Below are positions 32,573 through 40,434 of a DNA stretch of 40,434 nucleotides, piece by piece (position 1 is the first letter of the stretch; every line of letters begins with the position of its first letter). This DNA is from an uncultured Alphaproteobacteria bacterium (lineage in GTDB: Bacteria; Pseudomonadota; Alphaproteobacteria; RF32; CAG-239), in assembly GCA_944390315.1 (NCBI GenBank), contig CALXPO010000007.1, forward strand, positions 70,252-110,685, in the 5' to 3' direction. Below the pieces are notes generated by a model, which saw only the letters and a program-made list of their open reading frames with translations, was not told where the DNA came from and did not search any database. A program made the position numbers and the translations under genes.

Positions 32573-33850
32573 TTATGCTAAAACTTTTTGAACTTCCTTC
32601 GGCTCAATTGCAATGGCTTTGACCGGACAACCGATTTTGCACGCTCCGCAACCGATGCATACATCAGCATCAACCAGAGGATAAGCCCCGTCCGGTTTAC
32701 GAATGGCTCCGCGCGGACATTTCATGACGCATAAGCCGCATTTGATACAAATGTTCTCGTCAATTTTTGCCAGACCGATTTGTGTCTTTTGTTTTTGCGC
32801 CAAAGTTATTTTTTTGATAGCGCCGGACGGACAAACTTCCGAACATTTATGGCAATCATAATCGCAAAAACTATTTTCATAGTCAATATGCACGGTGCCA
32901 AAATTTTTATCGGCCTTTTTAATAATTTTCATCGGACAATTTTGCACGCAAAGATTACAGTTTAAGCAGCGATTGGCAAAATCTTCGGCATTTCCCGCGC
33001 CTGCCGGCAAAATTACTTTTTTAATTTTGGCAACGGTGTTTTGAGCAAGTACCGCCCCGCCTTTGACCGCGGCGGCAAGAACGGCGACAGCTGCCGCTCC
33101 GACAATGAATTTGCGGCGGGAAGGATTAAAAGCTACTTTTTCCGTGGGTTTAATTCCGTAAGTAAGAGCGCTCTTGGGACAAGTTCCCAAACATTTGAGA
33201 CATTTTACGCAAGTTTCATTATCAACCGTTTTATGCTTAAAATCAATACTGCCACTCGGGCACTTGGAAGCACAAGCGCCGCAAGAAACACAATTGTCGA
33301 TTTTGATATAGATACGACTCAAACTCACTTTTGAAACCAATCCCAACACAACGCCGACCGGACAAAGGTGAGTACAAAACCACCGCCCTTTGAACCAAAC
33401 TAAGACACTGAGAATCAAGACAAAAACCAACCCGAATAACGTCAGTGACAAAGCCGAACCGAATATGGTATAAGGATCTATCAGGCGCAACAAAACAACC
33501 GTTCCTCCCAACAGTGTTCCCCATAACAATGCCGCTAAAAAATATTTATAATAACAATTGGGTTGATACGAATTTTTACGTCTGAAGATAAGCATCAGCA
33601 GCTCTTGAAAGATTCCCAAAGGACACAAGGTCGAACAATATAATCGTCCGCCTAAAAATGTAATCAGCAACAAAACAGCCGTTAACAAAACGGCAAACAG
33701 AGAAAAATCAACCATGACGCGTTGCCACAAAGCCGTCAGCTGAATATCAAAGATTTTTACGGGATAGAAGCGTGCGTAAAAAGCCCCTATTGCCAAAACC
33801 ATAACCAACAATGCAACCAACAAACGAATATAATAAATTTTCTTCTTCAT
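32573..33850 (-). CDS. NapH/NapG-like membrane polyferredoxin with internal Tat motif
   Basis: A protein of 425 residues that fuses a NapH-like membrane part with a ferredoxin part. Helices near residues 7-25, 45-70, 105-125 and 133-155 surround two CxxxCP motifs ([18 protein letters not shown]). Six Fer4-type cysteine groups follow: [24 protein letters not shown], then [37 protein letters not shown] and [12 protein letters not shown]. Between the second and third groups stands [17 protein letters not shown] (Arg245-Arg246 and a helix), a good twin-arginine signal-anchor. That topology would place two clusters inside and four in the periplasm, a path for electrons out of the cytoplasm. tatA and tatC follow directly. 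Confidence 0.88.
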   Translation of the reverse strand: MKKKIYYIRLLVALLVMVLAIGAFYARFYPVKIFDIQLTALWQRVMVDFSLFAVLLTAVLLLITFLGGRLYCSTLCPLGIFQELLMLIFRRKNSYQPNCYYKYFLAALLWGTLLGGTVVLLRLIDPYTIFGSALSLTLFGLVFVLILSVLVWFKGRWFCTHLCPVGVVLGLVSKVSLSRIYIKIDNCVSCGACASKCPSGSIDFKHKTVDNETCVKCLKCLGTCPKSALTYGIKPTEKVAFNPSRRKFIVGAAAVAVLAAAVKGGAVLAQNTVAKIKKVILPAGAGNAEDFANRCLNCNLCVQNCPMKIIKKADKNFGTVHIDYENSFCDYDCHKCSEVCPSGAIKKITLAQKQKTQIGLAKIDENICIKCGLCVMKCPRGAIRKPDGAYPLVDADVCIGCGACKIGCPVKAIAIEPKEVQKVLA

Positions 33851-33872
33851 CTTTTAACATTTGTTCCTGACA

Positions 33873-34616
33873 TTATAATCCGAATATAATTGCCAAACCG
33901 CAAGCCATAATCGTACCGCCGGCAATTTCATGTGCATAATTTTCCAAAGCTTCAAAACGCAATGCTTTTATTCCCAATAAGCCGAGTGTTACCGCCGCCA
34001 TCATTGTAGCAATCGTTGCCACCGAAAAAAGAATTGTACTCGAAACCACGGCCGAAGTTCCGAGAACACTTGCCGCTGTTAATATCGGCAGCAAAGCTTC
34101 ACAGGGTCCTAAAACGAAAATAATAAAAATAACCCAAACGCTGATACTCTTACGTCCCGTGTCATCGGGAAAATGATGATGCTGTGAATTGTGTTTATGC
34201 TGCCAACGATGTTTGAGCGCCCACAAAAGATAAGCCGCACCAAAGCCGATAAGCGTATAAGCGGCGAGATTTCCGCGGTTATCTTCAATCCACATAAAAT
34301 TTTCTTGGCTCAGCCAATTAGAAAAATAGATAAAAATCAGAGCAATAACCAATGCACTGGCAATATGTCCGATTCCACAGATAAATGTCCACAGCAAAAT
34401 TTTTTTCAAGCTGTAACCACGGCTTTTGGCAATTGCCACAAACGGCAGGTAATGATCCGGCCCCATAATCGTATGTACAACCGCCGTCAACAAAGCCGCC
34501 AACCAAAGAGCCGTCAGCGTCATTGCATTTTCCGTGCCTATTTGTCCGAAATCACCATGTGCCGAGGCCTGAACGGAGAACAAGACCAACAACAAAATTA
34601 AAATTATTTTTTTCAT
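33873..34616 (-). CDS. NicO/UreH-like nickel transporter
   Basis: A membrane protein of 247 residues. A signal-like N-terminus MKKIILILLLVLFSVQASAHGD is followed by about six helices. The metal motif HTIMGPDHYLPF is that of the NicO/RcnA and UreH-like families, and a His-rich loop HRWQHKHNSQHHHF sits between helices. Members import or export nickel or cobalt. Here import is the natural reading, because the gene lies inside a nickel-cofactor (lar) operon: its ATG overlaps the larE stop by 4 bases. TauE-type sulfite transporters are a weaker alternative. The polyferredoxin gene starts 22 bases after its stop. Confidence 0.82.
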   Translation of the reverse strand: MKKIILILLLVLFSVQASAHGDFGQIGTENAMTLTALWLAALLTAVVHTIMGPDHYLPFVAIAKSRGYSLKKILLWTFICGIGHIASALVIALIFIYFSNWLSQENFMWIEDNRGNLAAYTLIGFGAAYLLWALKHRWQHKHNSQHHHFPDDTGRKSISVWVIFIIFVLGPCEALLPILTAASVLGTSAVVSSTILFSVATIATMMAAVTLGLLGIKALRFEALENYAHEIAGGTIMACGLAIIFGL

Positions 34617-35440
34617 CTTTTTCCTTCCGTGTTCAAACTGTTGATTTTATCAAAACTCCCCGAACGAAAGCCATCCAAATCAAGAGTTATGTAATCAAAA
34701 CCGAATTGTTTCAAATTGCGGCTTATCAGAGCGCGTTCCGCCATAATTTTATCAAAAAATATCGGCAGAACTTCCAAACGTGCTAAATTCTTATGTACCC
34801 TTAAACGAAATTCCGTTAATTGCGGAAATTGCCGACGTAACCAATCTTCGGCTTGTTTGACACGATTAAGTTGTTCTTCGTCAAGAACGGTATCGTATTC
34901 AAATCTTGTGGCCATACACGGTGCCGCCGGTTTATTGGCCGTCGGCAAACCGAGTTCGACAGACAGCTCGCGAATTTGTTTTTTGTTTATCCCCAATTCC
35001 GCCAAAGGTGAAATAATATTCAACTCACGCAGTGCTTTTTGTCCGGGACGAAATACCGTCAAATCATCGGCATTGGTGCCGTCAATAACATATTTCAATC
35101 CATGTGCTCGTGCATAATTACAAAACTGCTCAAAAAGCGCTTTTTTGCAAAAATAACATCTTTGCTTACGGTTATGACAAACAGCTTCAATTGCCAAAGG
35201 ATTAAAAGTCAAAATATCGTGTTCAACTCCAAATTTTTGAGCAATATTTTGCGCTTCTTTAATTTCTTTTTCATCTTGCAAAATCGTCAGCATTGAGACG
35301 GCTTTGAGCGGAAAGTCCTCTTTCTTTTTCAATCCGGACAGAATTGCCAACAGCAGCGTACTGTCAACCCCTCCCGAAAAAGCCAAGGCTATGCCTTGCG
35401 GGGTCAATCGTTGCAAATAATCTTCCAAGCGTTTCTGCAT
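34613..35440 (-). CDS. larE: LarE, sulfur insertion in nickel-pincer nucleotide synthesis
   Basis: An ATP-dependent enzyme that turns the two carboxylates made by LarB into thiocarboxylates. The 275-residue protein has the PP-loop SGGVDSTLLLAIL near the N-terminus, RCYFCKKALF and NADDL. The C-terminal motif KPAAPCMATRFEYD has a Cys at the position of the sacrificial sulfur donor of Lactobacillus plantarum LarE. No extra cluster-type Cys pair is obvious beside it. Its ATG shares a base with the larC stop (TAATG), and its stop overlaps the transporter gene. LarA, the enzyme that uses the finished cofactor, is not in the window. Confidence 0.93.
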   Translation of the reverse strand: MQKRLEDYLQRLTPQGIALAFSGGVDSTLLLAILSGLKKKEDFPLKAVSMLTILQDEKEIKEAQNIAQKFGVEHDILTFNPLAIEAVCHNRKQRCYFCKKALFEQFCNYARAHGLKYVIDGTNADDLTVFRPGQKALRELNIISPLAELGINKKQIRELSVELGLPTANKPAAPCMATRFEYDTVLDEEQLNRVKQAEDWLRRQFPQLTEFRLRVHKNLARLEVLPIFFDKIMAERALISRNLKQFGFDYITLDLDGFRSGSFDKINSLNTEGKR

Positions 35441-36645
35441 TATTTTTCTTCTTCGGCAAGGCGGTTTGCCTGATTATAAAGATCGCGAAATGCCCGTCCG
35501 GATTGTTCCGCAACTTTTTTTACACTCTCAAATTCCGGATAATAACGAACGATATCACCCCGCCAACATTTCTTGACTTCAACTTCCCCTTCCGGTAGCT
35601 GTACGGAAATAATTTTTCTTTCCATACATGAACGCTCTACCGGATATTTTCTGAGACCGATGGTGGAAGTATTGCGGAAAATAACATCTTCAACCGCAGA
35701 AATTTTTTCAGCTTCGGCAATCACCCGCAAAATATAAGCCGGACGATTCTTTTTCATAAAACAAGGCACAAAATGAACATCTGCCGCTCCGACCGCCAAC
35801 AGCTTTTCCATGGTTAAACCGAGTTCTTCGCCCGTTGAATCATCAATATTTGTTTCCACAACATACATCTGTTTTTCGGCTTTATTATCTTCAATCAGCA
35901 TAACCCGCAAAAAATTTGCCTGCCCGAAATCGCGTTTACCCAAACCGATACCGATTTTTTTAATCTTATAATTTGTCGGCAATCTGTCTTTGGTTTTCAA
36001 AGCGGCAGCCGCGGCAATGCCCGTCGGGGTAACCATCTCGGTATTAATGTCGCTTGAACGGAGAACAATTTCGTATTTTTGGGCAATCGCCGCAACCGCA
36101 GGTACCGGAACGGGCAATCGACCGTGTTGGCAGGTAATAAAACCGTTTCCTTCGTTTAAGCCGCTGACAACAACATCTTTAATATTCAAATCATCAACCA
36201 ATACCGCTATGGCAATAATATCGACGATTGAATCTATCGCGCCGACTTCATGAAAGTGAACTTCGTCAATCGAGCAACCATGAGCCTTAGCCTCGGCTTC
36301 GGCGACAATCATAAAAATTTTCTTGGCGAGCAAACGTGCTTTTTCCGTCATCTCCGCAGCATCAATAATCTCATAAACATCGCTCAAATGGCGATGTTCG
36401 TGATGATGATGTTCGTGATATTCTTCTTCCAGATGATGTTCGTGGTGATGCAGATTAACCTTAAAATCACAACCGCTGATGCTATATGAATTTTTACGTT
36501 CAATTTGATAATCAAATCCGCCGACTTTTAGACTTGACAACGCCTTTTCCATCTTCGCACGGTCAGCGCCCAAATCAAGTAAAGCCGCCGTCAACATATC
36601 TCCGCTGATACCGGTTGCCCCTTCTAAAAACAAATATTCAGACAT
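35440..36645 (-). CDS. larC: LarC, nickel insertion into the pincer nucleotide
   Basis: A CTP-dependent cyclometallase that places Ni in the pincer cofactor. The 401-residue protein starts MSEYLFLEGATGISGDML, the family's first motif, and later has EVHFHEVGAIDSIVDI and EMVTPTGIAAAAAL. Residues 66-86 form a loop with twelve His among acidic residues (HHHEHHLEEEYHEHHHHEHRH region), a clear metal reservoir. In L. plantarum the protein is made by a frameshift between larC1 and larC2; here it is one continuous frame. The start at 36645 shares a base with the larB stop (TAATG). An earlier ATG at 36675 would lie inside larB and lacks support. Confidence 0.94.
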   Translation of the reverse strand: MSEYLFLEGATGISGDMLTAALLDLGADRAKMEKALSSLKVGGFDYQIERKNSYSISGCDFKVNLHHHEHHLEEEYHEHHHHEHRHLSDVYEIIDAAEMTEKARLLAKKIFMIVAEAEAKAHGCSIDEVHFHEVGAIDSIVDIIAIAVLVDDLNIKDVVVSGLNEGNGFITCQHGRLPVPVPAVAAIAQKYEIVLRSSDINTEMVTPTGIAAAAALKTKDRLPTNYKIKKIGIGLGKRDFGQANFLRVMLIEDNKAEKQMYVVETNIDDSTGEELGLTMEKLLAVGAADVHFVPCFMKKNRPAYILRVIAEAEKISAVEDVIFRNTSTIGLRKYPVERSCMERKIISVQLPEGEVEVKKCWRGDIVRYYPEFESVKKVAEQSGRAFRDLYNQANRLAEEEK

Positions 36646-37319
36646 TATTTTTTGATTCTCCTCAAAATGCGGCAAGCCGACACCGCCGCTCCGAAACCAT
36701 TATCAATATTAACCACGCTGACACCCTCGGCACAAGAATTGAGCATGGTCAGCAAAGGAGCCAGCCCGCCGAACGACGCGCCGTATCCGACCGACGTCGG
36801 TACGGCAATTACCGGCGCCGACACCAATCCGGCCAATACTCCCGCCAAAGCACCTTCCATACCGGCAACGGCAATAATAACATCGGCTTGACGAATGTCT
36901 TCCAATTTTGCAAATAAACGGTGGATACCGGCTACGCCGACATCAAAATATCGGCAGACCTCAGCCCCCATAAAAGCCGCCGTTTTTGCCGCCTCTTCCG
37001 CTACCGGCAAATCGGCGGTACCTGCACAACATACGGCAATCTTTCCGTATAATTTATTTGTTTGACCGCAAGAGTATATCAAAATTTTTGACAACTCATC
37101 ATATTCGGCTTTAACCCCGTGCTCACACAAAAATTCAAATTGTTCAACAGAACAGCGCGTTCCCAAAACGGAGATATTTTTTTCTTTGAATGTTTGCAGT
37201 ATTTTCAACAATTGTTCTTTGGTTTTTCCGGCACAATAAATTGTTTCTGCAGCGCCGGTTCGACTTTGGCGGCTGATATCCAGTTTGGCAAAATCTAAAT
37301 CGGTAAAGACGTCTGTCAT
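36645..37319 (-). CDS. larB: LarB, carboxylase/hydrolase of nicotinate adenine dinucleotide
   Basis: Starts nickel-pincer nucleotide synthesis by carboxylating nicotinic acid adenine dinucleotide and releasing AMP. The 224-residue protein has FAKLDISRQSRTGAAETIYCAGKT near the N-terminus. A PurE-like domain follows, with CCAGTADLPVAEEAA, RYFDVGVAGIHR, VAGMEGALAGVLAGL and PVIAVPTSVGYGASFGG. The last two segments are diagnostic of LarB. It is some 25 residues shorter at the N-terminus than typical members. The ATG at 37319 directly abuts the flavodoxin stop, so translation is probably coupled. Confidence 0.93.
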   Translation of the reverse strand: MTDVFTDLDFAKLDISRQSRTGAAETIYCAGKTKEQLLKILQTFKEKNISVLGTRCSVEQFEFLCEHGVKAEYDELSKILIYSCGQTNKLYGKIAVCCAGTADLPVAEEAAKTAAFMGAEVCRYFDVGVAGIHRLFAKLEDIRQADVIIAVAGMEGALAGVLAGLVSAPVIAVPTSVGYGASFGGLAPLLTMLNSCAEGVSVVNIDNGFGAAVSACRILRRIKK

Positions 37320-37889
37320 CTATTTGTCAAACCCCAAATCTTCAAGCCAACCGGAAATTCCCAAAGTGCGACTGCCGTAACCGACCCAACCGTCTTCGGA
37401 AACCGAACAGCCTTTGCACTGGGCGCTCATATCGGTAATGGTATTTTGGGCACCGCCGCCACCGTGGGTAATGAAAGGAATAACTTTTTTACCAGACAAA
37501 TCGTAGCTTTCCAAAAAACTGCTGACTTGCGGTGTTATTGTTCCCCACCAATTGGGTGAGCCGACAAAAACAACATCATATTGCGCCATATTTTCGACTT
37601 GAGTTAAAAGTTTCGGGCGATAACCTTCTCTTATTTCTTTTTGTGCCTGTCTTGTCATTTGCCGATATTCTTCGGGATAAGTTCCCTCGGTTTTAATTTC
37701 GAATAAATCACCGCCGACTTTTTCGTGAATTGCCTCGGCAACTTCTTTGGTGTTGCCGCTGTACGAATAATAGGCAATCAAAATTTTACCGTTTGCGTGA
37801 GAAGCTGTTGTTTGGGATTGAGCTTTAACATTACAAGCTCCGAGGACAACTCCTAAAACGGCAACCGCAAAAATAAAAATCTTATTCAT
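37320..37889 (-). CDS. Exported lipoprotein flavodoxin
   Basis: A flavodoxin-fold protein of 189 residues with a lipoprotein signal peptide. MNKIFIFAVAVLGVVLGAC has lipobox VLGAC and lipidated Cys19. The FMN phosphate loop is YYSYSGNTKEVAEAI, followed by FVGSPNWWGTITPQ and HGGGGAQNT, which hold the isoalloxazine loops of the flavodoxin_4 family. Flavodoxins are normally cytoplasmic; an export signal is unusual and puts this carrier at the outer face of a membrane. GGAAG 7 bases upstream sets the ATG at 37889. It lies 27 bases after the aldo/keto reductase gene and abuts larB. Confidence 0.88.
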   Translation of the reverse strand: MNKIFIFAVAVLGVVLGACNVKAQSQTTASHANGKILIAYYSYSGNTKEVAEAIHEKVGGDLFEIKTEGTYPEEYRQMTRQAQKEIREGYRPKLLTQVENMAQYDVVFVGSPNWWGTITPQVSSFLESYDLSGKKVIPFITHGGGGAQNTITDMSAQCKGCSVSEDGWVGYGSRTLGISGWLEDLGFDK

Positions 37890-37916
37890 GTTCGTTACTT
37901 CCTTATGGTTCAAATC

Positions 37917-39158
37917 TTATGCTTCAAAAGTTTTGGCGACTTCTTTCATCCAGCGACTGATTTCAATATGTTGCGGACAATTCTTTTCGCATAACCTGCA
38001 ACTGATGCATTGCGAAGCTTTTCCATGAGTTTTGGTCAAATTTTCATAATACATGGCTTGGGCGTTAAACGGTTTACCGTCTCGCTCCTGTTTTTCCGCA
38101 TTATAAAGAGCAAAATAGTCCGGAATGGCAATTTTCATCGGACAGGCTTCAACGCAGTAGCGGCAAGCCGTACAAGGAATCGTAATTTCATTATGTAATG
38201 TTTTCAACGCCGTTTCGACAACACGCAATTCTTGTTCGTTCAAAGGCTTAAAGTTTTGCATATATGAAGTATTGTCATCAACTTGGTCTAATGTACTCAT
38301 ACCGCTCAAAACCATCATAACGCCTTCAAGGCTGGCGGCATAGCGAATGGCCCAAGAAGCAACAGACATATTCGGTTCGGCGTTTTTAAATATTTTTTCG
38401 ACTTTAGGCGGTACCATGGCCAAACTTCCGCCTTTGACAGGCTCCATAACAATTACGGGTTTGTTATACTTTTGAGCAATTTCATAGCATCTTCTGGATT
38501 GAATAGCCGAATTATCCCAGTCGGCGTAGTTAATCTGCAATTGTACGAATTCAACTTCGGGGTGTTCTTTTAATACTTCTTCCAAAAGTTCGGGTGTATC
38601 GTGGAAAGAAAAGCCGATATGTTTGATTTTGCCTTCTTTCTTTTTATCGGCAATAAATTTGAAACTGTCATATTTGCGAGCATTACCGATGGTATTGGCA
38701 TTTACGTTATGAACCAGATAGTAATCAAAATAATCAAGTCCGGTTTTTTCGAGTTGTTTGTTAAAGATTTCCTCTTGATGTTCGGCACTTTTAAGCATTC
38801 CGATAGGTAATTTGCTGGCGACGGTAAATTTATCTCTCGGGTGGCGTTCAACCAAAGATTTTCTTAAAGCCACTTCGCTTTCATAGCCCATATACATCCA
38901 TGCGGTATCAAAATAAGTAAAGCCGCGTTCCAAAAATAAATCGACCATTTGGTTCAAAGTCTTATAGTCGATAGAGGTTTGATCCATAGGGTTGGTGTGA
39001 GGCAGACGCATAAAACCAAAACCGAGCTTGTTTGCGGGATTAACTTTACTTTTAACTTCATCGGATACGGGAATTACATCGGCGATTGTCAGTTTAGGAA
39101 GGGCCGACAGAGCAAAAGCAGCCAAAGTTGTCATTAAGAATTCACGTCTGTTCATCAT
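37917..39158 (-). CDS. Tat-exported aldo/keto reductase with C-terminal ferredoxin motifs
   Basis: A protein of 413 residues. The N-terminus MMNRREFLMTTLAAFALSALP is a twin-arginine signal (NRREFL and a helix). The AKR barrel follows with LGFGFMRLP, YFDTAWMYMGYES, ASKLPIG and YYLVHNV, holding the catalytic Asp, Tyr, Lys and His. The C-terminus has two Fer4-like cysteine groups, CTACRYCVEACP and CISCRLCEKNCP, so it can take electrons from iron-sulfur or flavodoxin partners. These partners are encoded just downstream. GGAG lies before the ATG. It is the first gene of the operon and follows a MerR-type promoter. Substrate and direction of the reaction are unknown. Confidence 0.9.
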   Translation of the reverse strand: MMNRREFLMTTLAAFALSALPKLTIADVIPVSDEVKSKVNPANKLGFGFMRLPHTNPMDQTSIDYKTLNQMVDLFLERGFTYFDTAWMYMGYESEVALRKSLVERHPRDKFTVASKLPIGMLKSAEHQEEIFNKQLEKTGLDYFDYYLVHNVNANTIGNARKYDSFKFIADKKKEGKIKHIGFSFHDTPELLEEVLKEHPEVEFVQLQINYADWDNSAIQSRRCYEIAQKYNKPVIVMEPVKGGSLAMVPPKVEKIFKNAEPNMSVASWAIRYAASLEGVMMVLSGMSTLDQVDDNTSYMQNFKPLNEQELRVVETALKTLHNEITIPCTACRYCVEACPMKIAIPDYFALYNAEKQERDGKPFNAQAMYYENLTKTHGKASQCISCRLCEKNCPQHIEISRWMKEVAKTFEA

Positions 39159-39192
39159 AAAATCTCCTCATAAAAATTTGTAATTTGTAGAC

Positions 39193-39223
39193 AGTATAAT
39201 TTTTAGAGTTTACTCTAAGTCAA
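39193..39223 (-). promoter_or_regulatory. MerR-type promoter and operator before the aldo/keto reductase-lar-tat operon
   Basis: On the minus strand TTGACT (39218-39223) and TATACT (39193-39198) are separated by 19 bases, too long for ordinary sigma-70 use. The spacer is filled by a perfect dyad, TTAGAGT-2-ACTCTAA (39203-39218). A 19-20 base spacer with a central dyad is the hallmark of promoters twisted open by MerR-family activators. Transcription would start near 39186, about 28 bases before the ATG. Confidence 0.75.
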
Positions 39224-39565
39224 GTATTTTTTATTTTTATAAAGCATGAAACTGCAAAAAACTGGAAGGATTTTTCACACCGTTCTTTTATGCAACAAAC
39301 ATGCATTAATATGTAAAGATATATGTCAGCCTTAAGATAAGGCGATTGAGCATTTTATCAATTCGGATATGACATCCTTCGTCAGCTCTTAAATTGTAAA
39401 CATGATTTAGCATTAAATCAAGATTATCTGATCTTAATCTCTCACAAAATTGAAATATCTTTTACTCAATCTTTTATTTATATTCAGCTTCTTAAAATTG
39501 AAAATTAATTTACAAAGACTTTTCAGAGCATCATTATAGTGATGCTCAATAGAACCTTATTTCAA
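39224..39565. other. Gene-free stretch with small hairpins
   Basis: No gene is seen. A GCCTTA/TAAGGC hairpin (39329-39343) and a GAGCATCA/TGATGCTC hairpin (39526-39547) are present. The latter lies 18 bases past the end of the DUF805-like pseudogene and could be its terminator, though no strong T run follows. Confidence 0.45.
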
Positions 39566-40075
39566 TTACAAATGCCAATTTTGTAAGACATAGCGCCCGC
39601 CGCAAAACAAGGCAATACACAAAATGAAATAAATGTTAGGATGCTTAAGCAGAGGACTTGCCGGAGTGAGTTTTTTTTCTTTTGAACTTGGTATAATCCC
39701 AATAAACGATATTAAAACAAAAAAGACTAGGCGAATATAAAGCGAAACATTTCCGAAGTAAGTTTTGTAATTTTCTCCTAAAGAAACCACAGTTATCCAA
39801 TAAACGAAATAAAGACTAACTATTAAAATCGGAAGAGTCCCTTTATAGTTAAAGTCACGACATCTTTTTTGGATAGAAGCCAACATAATATAAAAACAAA
39901 TAAACAAACCCAATACTTAAACATTTATCGTTTCAAACAATTTTGCGGTTGTAATAATAAAGTATCCCAGACTCAAAAAACAATAATATAATATTCTTGG
40001 GCATCTTCCACTAAAAGAAAAAGTATAATGCAATAAAATCCATATCTCTATAAAAGTTTCTTTAAAATTTTTCAT
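39566..40075 (-). pseudogene. DUF805-like membrane protein gene broken by an in-frame stop
   Basis: An ATG at 40075 behind AAGGATAA opens MKNFKETFIEIWILLHYTF, followed by SFSGRCPRILYYCF, which is the DUF805 start pattern (FSGRxxRxxYW). After 52 codons comes TAA at 39917-39919. The same frame then continues for about 117 codons with IQKRCRDFNYKGTLPI, the second DUF805 motif, and membrane helices. Reading through the stop gives a protein of normal DUF805 type with about four helices. The downstream part has no ribosome site of its own, so this is best seen as a recent nonsense mutation. DUF805 function is unknown. Confidence 0.7.
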
Positions 40076-40381
40076 ATTTTATCCTTGATACAAATGTATA
40101 TATAGCCGTTTACTTTCGAGTAAAATAACTAATAAAATTGATACATCAATTACAACCATTTTTATTAATTTTGTATAACTTTATACCATATCATAATTTT
40201 ATTTGCAATATTGTATTTACTAGTATTGACTATGCTTAAAACAGCATAATCAATCAAATAAAGTAAAACCACAAATCCGATAATAAATTACTTGCCGTAT
40301 TTTGAAATCATAATTACCCTTTAACCTTATTTTCAACTTTTGAGATTATAATTCTTATAATTTAATCTTAGGAGTTTAAGC
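40076..40381. other. AT-rich intergenic region with promoter for the last gene
   Basis: No gene is seen. Two TATAAT boxes lie at 40347-40352 and 40356-40361 shortly before the ribosome site GGAG at 40371-40374; no clear -35 box is present. The rest is very AT-rich. Confidence 0.4.
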
Positions 40382-40434
40382 ATGAAAAAAGTGTTTTTGC
40401 TGTTTTTTAGTATGTTATTGTTAAGCACCAATAT
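40382..40434 (+). CDS. N-terminus of an exported protein (runs off the window)
   Basis: Only 17 codons are visible: MKKVFLLFFSMLLLSTN, a typical signal peptide start. GGAG at 40371-40374 stands 7 bases before the ATG, and TATAAT boxes lie just upstream, so the start is credible. The product cannot be named. Confidence 0.6.
   Translation, partial: MKKVFLLFFSMLLLSTN

Overview
The window is an AT-rich stretch of a bacterial chromosome, most likely from an uncultured, host-associated (gut-type) alphaproteobacterium. The evidence is the F0 ATP synthase order atpI-atpB-atpE-b'-b with split b subunits, the uvrC-pgsA pair, an overlapping dciA/dsbA-like pair, and a probable SAM-II riboswitch before metK. 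The lineage is an inference from gene content; no rRNA or tRNA gene is present to anchor it.

Layout. 1-4.4 kb: the 3' part of uvrC, pgsA with an unusual basic tail, and an OmpR/EnvZ-type two-component pair ending in a clear terminator. 4.5-8 kb is accessory: an unrecognised acidic protein, a decayed IS200/IS605 transposase, a broken MORN-repeat gene and a structured intergenic region. 8-10.7 kb: ppdK. 11.1-15.8 kb: a DEDDh exonuclease, the F0 ATP synthase operon, a DsbA-like thiol protein and DciA. 16-20.3 kb: an outer-membrane barrel, an alpha/beta hydrolase, a GltD/PreT-like flavoprotein and an E. coli-type cca. 20.3-24 kb: a subtilisin-type autotransporter with an ankyrin-like N-terminus, divergent from a small lipoprotein. 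24.4-30.3 kb: an RND efflux pump with its adaptor, divergent from an arylsulfotransferase-like secreted protein. 30.5-31.6 kb: a short divergent metK with its own promoter and riboswitch.

31.6-39.2 kb is the most interesting part: nine tightly packed minus-strand genes that look like one operon. In transcription order they encode a Tat-exported aldo/keto reductase with ferredoxin motifs, a lipoprotein flavodoxin, LarB, LarC, LarE (nickel-pincer nucleotide cofactor synthesis), a NicO/UreH-like nickel transporter, a membrane polyferredoxin with an internal twin-arginine motif, TatA and TatC. The first gene is preceded by a promoter with a 19-bp spacer holding a perfect dyad, the signature of MerR-family control. 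No larA is present. The operon seems to combine nickel import, nickel-cofactor synthesis, an electron route across the membrane to periplasmic redox proteins, and the Tat machinery that would export several of its own products.

The right end holds a DUF805-like gene broken by an in-frame stop and the first codons of a secreted protein that runs off the window.
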